From NCBI GenBank assembly GCA_000955785.1, contig JYOD01000091.1, positions 30,880 through 94,879 of the forward strand: a DNA stretch of 64,000 nt, given 5' to 3'. This stretch comes from Burkholderiaceae bacterium 16. GTDB taxonomy: Bacteria > Pseudomonadota > Gammaproteobacteria > Burkholderiales > Burkholderiaceae. The position numbers were made by a program, and so were the translations under genes. The notes under the pieces are model-generated. The model did no database searches. It was not told the DNA's origin and was given only the letters and a program-made list of their open reading frames with translations. Shown here piece after piece: positions 8,541 to 17,245 of the stretch (position 1 is the first letter of the stretch; every line of letters starts with the position of its first letter).

Positions 8541-9959
8541 TCAAACTTGTGCCGCCGCGAGCATGCCGATGCGATCCAGCGCGGCCAGCAGCTTTGGCGT
8601 GGTTGGCTGGGCGCAGTTGATCCGGACATGGTGGGCATACCGGGTCCCGTCGGGGCAAAACATGGCGCCCGGGCCGACACTGATGCCTTCACCGGCGGCA
8701 GCCTGGCACAGGGCCAGCGCATCGACGCGGGCGGGAAGCTCCACCCAAAGCAGGAAGCCATCATCGGGAGCGCACAGCCGGGTACCCACGGGCCACGTGG
8801 CCGCGATACGCGATGAGATCGTACGCACCGAGTCCTTGATGCGCTGGCAAAAGCGCCGGAGATGCCGGTCGTAGTCGCCGCTCGAAAACATGTCCGCCAG
8901 GGCCGCTTCCAGCAACGGCGTGCCGGCCAGGCTCGCTTCGACGCGCGCCTCCAGCACGGCATCGAAGCGATGCCCGGGCGCGATCCAGCCGATGCGCCAC
9001 CCCGGCGCCATCGTCTTCGACACCGAGGTGCAATACAGGACGTTGCCGGACTCGTCGAAGGCCTTGCAGGCCGGGGCGCGAGGCTTGCCGGTGGAGAGGT
9101 CCCCGTACACGTCGTCCTCGATCAGTGGCACGCCGGCATGGTCGAGAAGCCCGACCAGCGCCCGCTTGTCGGCAATGGACATGGTGAAGCCCAGCGGGTT
9201 GTTCGCGGTCGGTATCGAAACGACCGCGCTGACCCGGTGCTTGCGCAGTATCTGGTCCAGTGCCGCCAGGTCCATGCCCGTACGCGGATGCGTGGGCACC
9301 TCGATGGCGCGCAAGCCCAGGCTGCGCAGATGCATCAGCGTGCCGAAGTAGCAAGGCGACTCGATCGCCACCACGTCGCCGCGGCGGCACGTCGCCTTTA
9401 ACGCCAGCCGCATGGCCTGGCTCTGGCCGTGCGTCAGGATGAGCTGATCGGGAGCGATATGCAGGCCCCAGCGCGCCGCGCGGCGCGCAATCTGGCCGCG
9501 CAGGTCCAGCCGCCCCGGCGGCACGCTGTAAGCCAGCGCGGATGAACCCAGCCGGCGGTTCGCGCTCAGCAGGCTGCGCGCCAGCGCCTTGTCCGGCAAC
9601 CATTCCGCGCTGGGCGATGCGGCCCCGAGCGCCACGAGTTCGGGTGACCTCGCCTGCGCGAACAAGGCATGCACATTGGCAGTCAACGTGACCGGCCGCG
9701 CCGCGGATAACGTAGGCGAAGGGAGCGGTTCCGCCAGCTTGTCGGCGGCCACGTAGAAGCCTGACCTTGGCCTGGCCACCACAAGGCCGCCCGCTTCCAG
9801 CAGCCGGAGCGCGTGTTCGGCGGTCGGCGCGCTGACTTCCTCCATTTGCGCCAGGCGCCGTACCGACGGCATCCTGGCACCCGGCGCCAGATCGCCCCGG
9901 CGGATAGCGGCGCGCAGCCGGCTGGCAATCGCCTGGTATGAGGGGGCTCCGTCCGCCAT
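8541..9959 (-). CDS. MocR/PdxR-like GntR-family regulator with aminotransferase domain
   Basis: 472 residues from the ATG at 9959. An N-terminal GntR winged helix (about 1-75: YQAIASRLRAAIRRGDLAPG, then PSVRRLAQMEEVSAPTAEHA) is joined to a fold-type I PLP-dependent aminotransferase-like domain (about 110-470). The PLP-binding lysine sits in SVSKTMAPGWRIGW, with the conserved IPTANNPLG segment before it. MocR proteins sense PLP-linked metabolites. The gene diverges from a DJ-1/PfpI-like gene across about 117 bp, so it probably controls that gene and itself. A start at 10055 would overlap the shared promoter and is less likely. Confidence 0.88.
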   Translation of the reverse strand: MADGAPSYQAIASRLRAAIRRGDLAPGARMPSVRRLAQMEEVSAPTAEHALRLLEAGGLVVARPRSGFYVAADKLAEPLPSPTLSAARPVTLTANVHALFAQARSPELVALGAASPSAEWLPDKALARSLLSANRRLGSSALAYSVPPGRLDLRGQIARRAARWGLHIAPDQLILTHGQSQAMRLALKATCRRGDVVAIESPCYFGTLMHLRSLGLRAIEVPTHPRTGMDLAALDQILRKHRVSAVVSIPTANNPLGFTMSIADKRALVGLLDHAGVPLIEDDVYGDLSTGKPRAPACKAFDESGNVLYCTSVSKTMAPGWRIGWIAPGHRFDAVLEARVEASLAGTPLLEAALADMFSSGDYDRHLRRFCQRIKDSVRTISSRIAATWPVGTRLCAPDDGFLLWVELPARVDALALCQAAAGEGISVGPGAMFCPDGTRYAHHVRINCAQPTTPKLLAALDRIGMLAAAQV

Positions 9960-10076
9960 CTGATCTGTATAACCGTGAAATCTGATTTCGTGACTATACA
10001 GAGAAGTCAGGACCTGGACGAGAATCTTGCTTCCAACCCGTTCATTCGCGCTCACTTGCGCAATAGGAGATCATTG

Positions 10077-10643
10077 ATGAGACTCGTCATGCTGGCCTAC
10101 GATGGCTTTACCGACGTGGATTTGTTTCTGCCCTGGGACCTGTTCAATCGCGTCCACGACCCCGACTATGTCGGCTACACGAAACCGTGGTCGGTCAGGA
10201 TTTGCGCGGACACACCGCAGGTCACCTCCAATACCGGCATCGCGATCACGCCGCATGGCGGACTGGGCGAGCTAGCGCAAGCCGATGCCGTGTTCATCGT
10301 TAGCGGCCCCGGCTCGCGCGCCAAACTGCGGGACCCGGATTTCATGCGTCAGCTGGAGCTGGATCCCAGGCGGCAGGTCATTGGCGCAATCGACTCGGGC
10401 GTGCTGTTTCTCGCCCGGCTCGGCCTGCTCGATGGCCTGAGCGCGACCACCTATCCAGGCGTGTTCGCGGAACTTGAGGCAATGGGCGTCAAGACCGAGC
10501 ATCGGCCCCTCGTGGTCCACGGCCAGATCGCTACGGCTGGCGGATGCCTGGCGACGCAGGATCTCGCAGGCTGGATGGTATCGCGCCTGCTTGGCCGGGA
10601 AATCGCGGACAGCATGCTGGGAATGATCGCCAGGGTCGAGTGA
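10077..10643 (+). CDS. DJ-1/PfpI family protein lacking the usual nucleophilic cysteine
   Basis: 188 residues from the ATG at 10077, which has AGGAG about 9 bases upstream. The glutamine amidotransferase-like fold is recognisable (MRLVMLAYDGF at the start, FIVSGPG, LLDGLSATTYP, AGGCLATQDLAGWM). At the nucleophile elbow, where family members read Cys-Thr/Ser-Gly, this protein reads IDSGVLFLA, so the catalytic Cys appears replaced by Asp. It may be a binding protein rather than an isonitrile hydratase or protease. It diverges from the MocR gene and is convergent with an MFS transporter. Confidence 0.8.
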   Translation: MRLVMLAYDGFTDVDLFLPWDLFNRVHDPDYVGYTKPWSVRICADTPQVTSNTGIAITPHGGLGELAQADAVFIVSGPGSRAKLRDPDFMRQLELDPRRQVIGAIDSGVLFLARLGLLDGLSATTYPGVFAELEAMGVKTEHRPLVVHGQIATAGGCLATQDLAGWMVSRLLGREIADSMLGMIARVE

Positions 10644-10666
10644 ATGCGTTTGCGCCGGCGCGCGGC

Positions 10667-11953
10667 TCAGCTTCTTTTCGGCGTCGGACTGAAGAGATAC
10701 GGCACCACCGCCAGCGCTACCACCACCGCCGCGGTGAGGAAAATCGCGGCGTAGGTCTTCGAGACCGGCCAGCGCTGCAGGTCGCCCATCCGGGCAATCA
10801 TGCCGAACCCCCACGAGGTCAGCGCCGAGCCGAGGAAGACGAACGTGTTGAGCACGCCGAGACCTCTCCCGCGCGAAGACGGCGGAACCAGGCCACGGCC
10901 CTGCGCCATGACCAGCGGATGCAGCATGCCGATGGTCGACAGCAACGCCATCAGGCCCACGCCGGAAACCATGCCGCTCGCAGGCCAGATGGTCAGGAAG
11001 ATCGCACCCGTCATCGCGAAACAGGACCATGCCGCGATGGTCGTCTTGAGCGAGCTGCGCCGCACCAGCACAGGCAGGAAGAATGCGGTCAGGAACCCGC
11101 TGACGCTGAGCAAGGCCAGCGCGACGCCACGGGCGCCGGAGTCGAGGCCATACACATTGGCCAGATAGGGCCCGCTCCACGCATTGCGGAACGCCGTGCC
11201 CGCCGACATGGCGACGCACATCGGGATGAGGGTCCACAAGGGCGCGATGGCCAGCAGCTTCGCGCTCTGCGAGAGCATGGGCCACAGCGGAACGTGGCGG
11301 GCCTCGGCGTGCCCTTCGTCCCGGACGAAACGCCAGACGCCGTAGCAGGCGACAACCATGCAAAGCGCCGCGAAGGACATGGCAACGCGCCAGCCGAGCA
11401 GGTGCATGGCCCACCCGAGCGGCGCCGTTGCGCACAGTGCGCCAATCATGCCCGTGGCGTTGGACTGGCTGACAACCCTGGTGTAGTTCTTTTCGGAGAG
11501 CTGCTCGGAAGCGAAATGCAGCAGCCCCATGAAGACCGGTGCGCAGGCCAGTCCAAGCCCCGCCTGGGCAAGCATGGCGACCGTGCCGTTGGGCGCGGCC
11601 GTAAACAGCAAGGAAGACACCGCGCCGATGGCAAGAAGAAGGGCCGTGGGCTTGCCCACGCCATATCGGTCGAAGGCGATCCCGACGGGAATCTGCGCGA
11701 CAGCGAATGCCAGGAAGAAGCAGGAGGACAAGCTGCCGAAACCCGCCGCGGTCAAGCCAAAGTCATGCTGGAGTTCGGGCGCCATCACGGCCAGGCAGCT
11801 GCGATAGAACTGGCTTAGCGCGAAGGCGAAGGTCAGCAGGACAATACCGCGCCGGGCACGCCGGGCCGCCGTACTGGCGCCATGCAATGCACTCTCCTCA
11901 GGCAACGCGGAGGAGAACCGGCGATTGCGCCAGTAACTGACCGGATTCTTCAA
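10667..11953 (-). CDS. major facilitator superfamily transporter
   Basis: 428 residues with about 12 hydrophobic segments after a short basic N-terminus. The signature between segments 2 and 3 is visible as GIAFDRYGVGKPTALLL, and FYRSCLAVMAPELQHDFGLT in the first loop resembles organic-anion and nitrate/sialate-type MFS permeases. It would be an inner-membrane, proton-coupled transporter. No catabolic gene is on the same transcript, so the substrate cannot be named. It ends 23 bp from the convergent DJ-1/PfpI-like gene. Confidence 0.85.
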   Translation of the reverse strand: MKNPVSYWRNRRFSSALPEESALHGASTAARRARRGIVLLTFAFALSQFYRSCLAVMAPELQHDFGLTAAGFGSLSSCFFLAFAVAQIPVGIAFDRYGVGKPTALLLAIGAVSSLLFTAAPNGTVAMLAQAGLGLACAPVFMGLLHFASEQLSEKNYTRVVSQSNATGMIGALCATAPLGWAMHLLGWRVAMSFAALCMVVACYGVWRFVRDEGHAEARHVPLWPMLSQSAKLLAIAPLWTLIPMCVAMSAGTAFRNAWSGPYLANVYGLDSGARGVALALLSVSGFLTAFFLPVLVRRSSLKTTIAAWSCFAMTGAIFLTIWPASGMVSGVGLMALLSTIGMLHPLVMAQGRGLVPPSSRGRGLGVLNTFVFLGSALTSWGFGMIARMGDLQRWPVSKTYAAIFLTAAVVVALAVVPYLFSPTPKRS

Positions 11954-12212
11954 CTTGAAATCTCTTGACGAAAACCATCAACCTTTGGCGAGGCCGACTC
12001 TTGAAAGTGCCTGCGCGCCCTGGGTGCCCGAGGCTTGCATGGCGGGCCGCCGTTCAGGTTGAAAGACCGACATTCTACGCGGCCTCCCGATGATCCGCCG
12101 CTGGCATTGGTGTTGGCGGCTTGCAAAACAGGGCCGGACAGGCGTCCGGCGCCTGTTCGTCATCCGGCGACGCGGGAACGGGCGGACAAGATAAACGGCC
12201 TGCCCGTGGAGA

Positions 12213-12542
12213 CTATGCGCCAGCGGTAAACAGCGCCATCGCGGCGATGCCGGCAATGATCAGGATAGGAACCGCCCAATACTGCATGGGGATCCAGAAC
12301 AGCGTATGGCGCTTGCGAAGCTCGACGGGTTCCTGGGTCTTGGGATCGACCAGGATGCGCCCGGGGCGGGAGTTGAGGCGGCGCCCGAGATAGAAGACAG
12401 CCACGGCGGACAAGATCAGTGCAACGACAATCGTCGCCACGTTGGAAAGATTCAGCACCGAGCCCAGCAGGCTCATGACAAGCATGACGGCAAGCGGAAC
12501 GATGACAACGAGAAAACCTAAACCTTGCCAAATCAAAAACAT
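12213..12542 (-). CDS. small integral membrane protein, unknown function
   Basis: 109 residues, ATG at 12542 with GGAG upstream. Three hydrophobic segments are visible: about 5-27 (LGFLVVIVPLAVMLVMSLLG), about 33-52, and about 86-107 (AVPILIIAGIAAMALFTAG). Between the second and third lies a charged loop with VDPKTQEPVELRKRHTLFWI, typical of short bacterial membrane proteins of unknown role. It stands alone between the MFS gene and the catabolic cluster. Confidence 0.65.
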   Translation of the reverse strand: MFLIWQGLGFLVVIVPLAVMLVMSLLGSVLNLSNVATIVVALILSAVAVFYLGRRLNSRPGRILVDPKTQEPVELRKRHTLFWIPMQYWAVPILIIAGIAAMALFTAGA

Positions 12543-12747
12543 TAAATACTCCAGCTCAATGGATATAAGAATGAAATGCCCCGGTCAGGCGGCATAGTCG
12601 GTGAATTATATCGATGAGACGGATTGAGCACAAATCAGGATTCTGATTGGATTGGAGAAGGCGGAACCATTGTCCACACCCTTCCATACCCTTGCTTGCA
12701 AGCTTCGAACGAGGCCCGGCACGCGTTGATCCGGGCCACCTTCCGCT

Positions 12748-13671
12748 TCAGAAGCCGACGCTATTGCGCCCCTTCAGTAGCAGCAGCGACCGCGCTTCTT
12801 CCGGCGTAGCGATCTCGAGCGACAGCGCCTCGATCACACTGCGCACCCGCAGTACCTGCGCGGCATTGCTGTGCGCGAGCCTGCCGGGGCCATCCCACAG
12901 GGAATCCTCCAGCCCAACGCGCACATTGCCGCCGACCGACGCGGAAATCGCCGCCAGCGGCATTTGATGCCGTCCGGCGCCCAGCACCGACCAGACGTAG
13001 TCCTTGCCGAATAGCCGGTCCGCGGTGCGGCGCATGTGCATCAGGTCCTCCACATGCGCACCGATGCCGCCCCGCAGCCCGAACACGGACTGAATCAGCA
13101 GCGGTGGTGTCAGGAGCGCGCGATCGAGGAAGTGGGCCGCCGTGTAGAGGTGCCCGATGTCGTAGCACTCGATCTCGAACCGCGTCTGGTTTTCACTGCA
13201 GGACTGGAGAATGTATGCGATGTCCTTGAACGTGTTCTTGAAGATGCCGTCGTAGCTTTGCTCCAGGTAGGGACGCTCCCAGTCGTGCCTGAGGTCCTTG
13301 AAGCGGTCCAGCAATTCGTACAGGCCGAAGTTCATCGTGCCCATATTGAGGGACGCGAGTTCCGGCCGCAACTGCAGCGCCGGCTGCAGCCGCTCCTCGA
13401 CGCTCATCGTCGGCGCGCCGCCCGTCGTCAGGTTGATCACCACATCCGAAGCCGCCTTGATGGCCAGTGCGAACCGGCGAAATAGCGCCGGGTCCTGCGA
13501 AGGACGTCCATCGCCGGGATCGCGCGCGTGGAGGTGAACGATGGCGGCGCCGGCCTGCGCGGCGCCAATCGCGCTCGCTGCAATGTCCTCAGGCGTGACA
13601 GGCAGATGGGGCGACATGGACGGCGTGTGGATGGACCCGGTAATGGCGCAGGTGATGATGACTTTGTTCAA
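12748..13671 (-). CDS. BKACE (DUF849) family beta-keto acid cleavage enzyme
   Basis: About 307 residues. The TIM-barrel family is recognised by NKVIITCAITGSIHTPSMSP at the start, zinc ligands in IVHLHARDP, the NLTTGG segment and the C-terminal half with VRVGLEDSLWDG. These enzymes react a beta-keto acid with acetyl-CoA to give acetoacetate and a new CoA thioester. The start is taken as TTG at 13671: it overlaps the stop of the preceding gene (TTGA) and has GAGGAA 5 bases before it. As the last gene of the minus-strand cluster it would process a late pathway intermediate. Confidence 0.85.
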   Translation of the reverse strand: MNKVIITCAITGSIHTPSMSPHLPVTPEDIAASAIGAAQAGAAIVHLHARDPGDGRPSQDPALFRRFALAIKAASDVVINLTTGGAPTMSVEERLQPALQLRPELASLNMGTMNFGLYELLDRFKDLRHDWERPYLEQSYDGIFKNTFKDIAYILQSCSENQTRFEIECYDIGHLYTAAHFLDRALLTPPLLIQSVFGLRGGIGAHVEDLMHMRRTADRLFGKDYVWSVLGAGRHQMPLAAISASVGGNVRVGLEDSLWDGPGRLAHSNAAQVLRVRSVIEALSLEIATPEEARSLLLLKGRNSVGF

Positions 13672-16600
13672 GATGCTTCCTCGTTGGCGAATGGGTTCGA
13701 GCGGGCCTTGTCCCGCCTGGCGAAGCCGGACTGCGCCTGCCGTTCCCGGACATGCCCATACCCCCGCACGCTGGCGGGCCAGGCCAGCAGTTCCCGCAAT
13801 CGCTCCGCGGGCCATTGCGCCGCCACCTGTTCAATAGCGTCGAGGTCTTCTTCGTAGGCATCGCGCACGCGGCGATTCAGTACTGCCTCCGCGCCGCGTG
13901 CGAACGGGTCGAGCCAGCTGCCACGCAGGAAGCGCACGCTGGCCAGCATGCGGAACATGGGACGTATCCAGCCGCCAACGCGTGTCTTGCTGACCTTTCC
14001 GGTAAGTTTGTCCAGCTTGCCGAAGGGGCCGCCCGCCAGATGGAAGCCAATCTTGAACTCGCCTTCGAACGCATCGCGCAGGGACTGCAGGAACTCGGGC
14101 CTGGCATACAAGCGTGCCACCTCGAACTCGTCCTTGACCGCAAGCACGCGAAAGTACTGCGTCGCCACCTGACGGACCAGGGCCTCAGCGTCGCTGCGGC
14201 CTGCCAGCGTGCGCTGGACCGCCGCGATCCGCTTGCGGTAGCGATCGGCAAGCGCTGTGTTCTGATAGCCGACAAGTCGCCGGGCCCGGTCCTCGATCAG
14301 CCCGGCCAGCGATCCGCCCGCCTTCATCTGCATCCGGACCACCTGCGCGGGCGCCAGCAGCCGCAGTACCGCCGCGTTGTCATGCGCGAGCCACCGGCCT
14401 AGCGCGAACGCCTTCTGGTTGGTGGCGGCCGCCACCCCGTTGAGTTCGATTGCCTTCTCCATCGCGAGCCGCCGCACCGGGATCGAGCCCTTCTGCCAGG
14501 CGTAGCCAAGCAAAAGCATGTTCGAGAGAATGGCATCGCCAAGGAGTTGCAGCGCCAGCGCTGCCACGTCGACAAATTCGGCTCGCCCGCCCAATGCCGC
14601 GGTCAGCCGATGCCTGAGACCCGTCTCATTGGCCGACCAGTCCGGCTGGCTGGTGAAATCACTGGTGGGAACGATCTCGGTATTGACGAAGGCGCGCGCC
14701 AGCCCCGGTCGCAGCCGCGACAGGGCGTCGGCGCCGGCCGCGACGATCAGGTCGCATCCCAGCAGGACATCGGCTTCGCCGCTGCCGATGCGCGCGGCGT
14801 GCAGCAGTTCCGCGCTGGGGGCAATCCGGATATGCGATCCGACCGCACCGTACTTCTGGGATAGTCCGGTGATGTCCAGTGAACTGCCGGCCTTGCCATC
14901 CAGGTGCGCCGCCATGGTCAGCACGGCGCCAATGGTCACGACGCCGGTGCCGCCGATGCCCGCCACCAGGATCGACGCCGGTTCGAAATCGCCCGGGATG
15001 GCGGGGTCCGGCAGCGCGGGAATCTTCAGGTCACTTGGCGTGCCGCCCTTAGCTTCAGGCCGGCGCGGCTTTGCCCCGTCGAGCGTCACAAAGCTCGGGC
15101 AAAAACCGCGCACGCACGACATGTCCTTGTTGCACGACGACTGGTTGATCTGCCGCTTGCGGCCCAGCGCCGTCTCCAGCGGCTCGATGGCAAGGCATCC
15201 GGACTGGTCGCCGCAATCGCCGCAGCCCTCGCAGACCTCGGGATCGATATAGGTACGCACCGGCGGGTCGGGCAGCTTGCCGCGCTTGCGCAGCCGCCGT
15301 GCCTCCGTGGCGCAGGCCTGGTCGTAGATGAGCACCGACAGCCCGGCGTATTCGCGCAGTTCGCGCTGCACGGTCTCCAGCGCCGCGCGGTCGTATACCG
15401 GCACGTCCAGCGCTGCGCGGCGGCGCTGGTCGTAAGCCGTCACATCATCCGTGACCACGACAAGCTTCCTGATCCCCTCCGCCCGCAACTGGGCGACAGC
15501 CTTGTCGACGCTCAGCTCACCGTCGACCGGCTGGCCGCCCGTCATGGAGACAAAGCCGTTGAACAACAGCTTATAGGTCATCCGCAGATTGGCCGCCAGC
15601 GCCTGGCGGATCGCCAGATAGCCGGAATGGAAGTAAGTCCCGTCGCCCATGTTGGCGAAGACATGGGGCTCGCTCGTGAACGGCGCCTGCCCCATCCACA
15701 TCATCCCCTCGCCACCCATGTGCGAGACGGTGTGCGTCTTCTTCGGGTCGTTCAGCATGGCAATGGTATGGCAGCCGACGCCCGCCAGCGCCCTGCTGCC
15801 GTCCGGCAGCCTGGTGGACGTGTTATGCGGGCAACCCGCGCAAAAGCTCGGCCGGCGCAGCGGCGCGGCAGGTTCCGCCGCGCTCGTCAATGGCGCATTC
15901 GCATCCGCCACGGCCTGCCCCGGCAATCCCAGCAGCCGGTGGATGGCTTCGGCGATCTGGAGCACCGTCAGCTCATTGCAGATGGGCAGCACCGGGGCGC
16001 CCCGCGACACGGACCACTCAGGCGCGCCGTCGAACTTGCCACGCACCACGGGCGCCCGCGCCATACGCGCATCGAAGAGGATGGACTTCAGTTGCGACTC
16101 GAGTAGCGGCCGCTTCTCCTCGATCACCAGGATGGTGTCGAGACCCTCGGCAAAGGCGCGCACGATTTCGTCTTCGAGCGGCCATACCATGCCGATCTTC
16201 AATACGCGCAGCGCCGCGCCGTGCGGACTGGCAGCGTCGATGCCGAGCCGCTGCAAGGCTTGCATCGTATCGGCGTAGGATTTGCCGGCGGTGACGATGC
16301 CCACGCGCGCGGCCGGGGCAGGCCACACGAGCCGGTTGAGCCCCGCCGCCCGGGCGAACTGGACGGCTGCCGGCAGCTTGTGCACGTACAGGCGCTCTTC
16401 CGCGACCGGCGCCATTTCGAAGGCGCGAATATGCAGGGGCCCGTTGGCTGCGGGCAATGCACCGATCGGGGCACGCTGCCCCACTTCGACTTCGCTGGCG
16501 GATTCCACCACGTCGGTCACAAGCTTCATGCCGACCCAGCATCCGCTGTGGCGCGACATCTCGATCCCCCGCAAGCCGAAGTCGATGATGTCCTGGACGT

Positions 16601-17144
16601 TCGCCGGGTACAGCACCGGTATGCCTGCCGCGATCAGCGAGAAGTCAGACTGGTGCGCGGTGGTCGACGACTTCGCGCTATGGTCGTCGCCCGCCAGGAC
16701 CAGCACGCCGCCGGCGGCACTGGTGCCGGCCAGATTGCCGTGCTTCAGCGGATCGCCGCTGCGATCGACGCCCGGCCCCTTGCCGTACCAGATGCCAAAC
16801 ACGCCTTCCACCGTGGCACCGGGAAAAGTGCCGACGTATTGCGTGCCCCAGATGGCAGTGGCGGCCAGGTCCTCGTTGACGCCGGGCTGGAAGCGCACGT
16901 TCATCGCCTGCAGCAACGGCTGGATGCGCCACAACTCCATGTCGAGCCGGCCCAGTGGCGATCCGCGGTAGCCGGAGATAAAGCCCCCGGTATTCTTGCC
17001 CAGGCGCGCATCGATGCGGCGCTGGTCCAGCGCGATGCGCAGGATCGCCTGGTTGCCGGTGAGGAAGACCTTGCCGGCGAGTTGCTCGAAGCGGTCGTCC
17101 AGCCGGGGCGACGGCAATGCCGTTGGCTCCGTGCGCGCGTTCAT
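13668..17144 (-). CDS. single-chain indolepyruvate ferredoxin oxidoreductase-like enzyme
   Basis: 1158 residues, the size of fused bacterial IorAB-type 2-oxoacid:ferredoxin oxidoreductases. An N-terminal pyrimidine domain (FISGYRGSPLG, VNEDLAATAIWGTQ) is followed by a TPP-binding domain (FCAGCPHNTSTRLPDGSRAL, GGEGMMWMGQAPF), a cysteine-rich iron-sulfur stretch near 640-690 (CEGCGDCGDQSGC, then SSCNKDMSCVRGFCP) and a C-terminal gamma-type domain (VAGIGGTGVVTIG). Such enzymes oxidatively decarboxylate an aryl or alkyl 2-oxoacid to acyl-CoA. Here it sits in a ring-cleavage-like cluster, coupled to BKACE, so its substrate may be a ring-fission 2-oxoacid rather than indolepyruvate; that is inference. 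Confidence 0.88.
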   Translation of the reverse strand: MNARTEPTALPSPRLDDRFEQLAGKVFLTGNQAILRIALDQRRIDARLGKNTGGFISGYRGSPLGRLDMELWRIQPLLQAMNVRFQPGVNEDLAATAIWGTQYVGTFPGATVEGVFGIWYGKGPGVDRSGDPLKHGNLAGTSAAGGVLVLAGDDHSAKSSTTAHQSDFSLIAAGIPVLYPANVQDIIDFGLRGIEMSRHSGCWVGMKLVTDVVESASEVEVGQRAPIGALPAANGPLHIRAFEMAPVAEERLYVHKLPAAVQFARAAGLNRLVWPAPAARVGIVTAGKSYADTMQALQRLGIDAASPHGAALRVLKIGMVWPLEDEIVRAFAEGLDTILVIEEKRPLLESQLKSILFDARMARAPVVRGKFDGAPEWSVSRGAPVLPICNELTVLQIAEAIHRLLGLPGQAVADANAPLTSAAEPAAPLRRPSFCAGCPHNTSTRLPDGSRALAGVGCHTIAMLNDPKKTHTVSHMGGEGMMWMGQAPFTSEPHVFANMGDGTYFHSGYLAIRQALAANLRMTYKLLFNGFVSMTGGQPVDGELSVDKAVAQLRAEGIRKLVVVTDDVTAYDQRRRAALDVPVYDRAALETVQRELREYAGLSVLIYDQACATEARRLRKRGKLPDPPVRTYIDPEVCEGCGDCGDQSGCLAIEPLETALGRKRQINQSSCNKDMSCVRGFCPSFVTLDGAKPRRPEAKGGTPSDLKIPALPDPAIPGDFEPASILVAGIGGTGVVTIGAVLTMAAHLDGKAGSSLDITGLSQKYGAVGSHIRIAPSAELLHAARIGSGEADVLLGCDLIVAAGADALSRLRPGLARAFVNTEIVPTSDFTSQPDWSANETGLRHRLTAALGGRAEFVDVAALALQLLGDAILSNMLLLGYAWQKGSIPVRRLAMEKAIELNGVAAATNQKAFALGRWLAHDNAAVLRLLAPAQVVRMQMKAGGSLAGLIEDRARRLVGYQNTALADRYRKRIAAVQRTLAGRSDAEALVRQVATQYFRVLAVKDEFEVARLYARPEFLQSLRDAFEGEFKIGFHLAGGPFGKLDKLTGKVSKTRVGGWIRPMFRMLASVRFLRGSWLDPFARGAEAVLNRRVRDAYEEDLDAIEQVAAQWPAERLRELLAWPASVRGYGHVRERQAQSGFARRDKARSNPFANEEAS

Positions 17145-17245
17145 GGCAAATCGCCTGTGAGTACCCGGTTACCGCTGGCACGCGGAATAAGACAAGCCGT
17201 CATCGAAACGAACTCCGTGATGAATGATTAAGGTATCGATAGCAA

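Noticed and set aside
10544..11818. 424-codon plus-strand frame opposite the MFS gene
   Set aside because: Composition is Arg/His/Gln-rich and low in complexity; the minus strand clearly encodes a membrane transporter.
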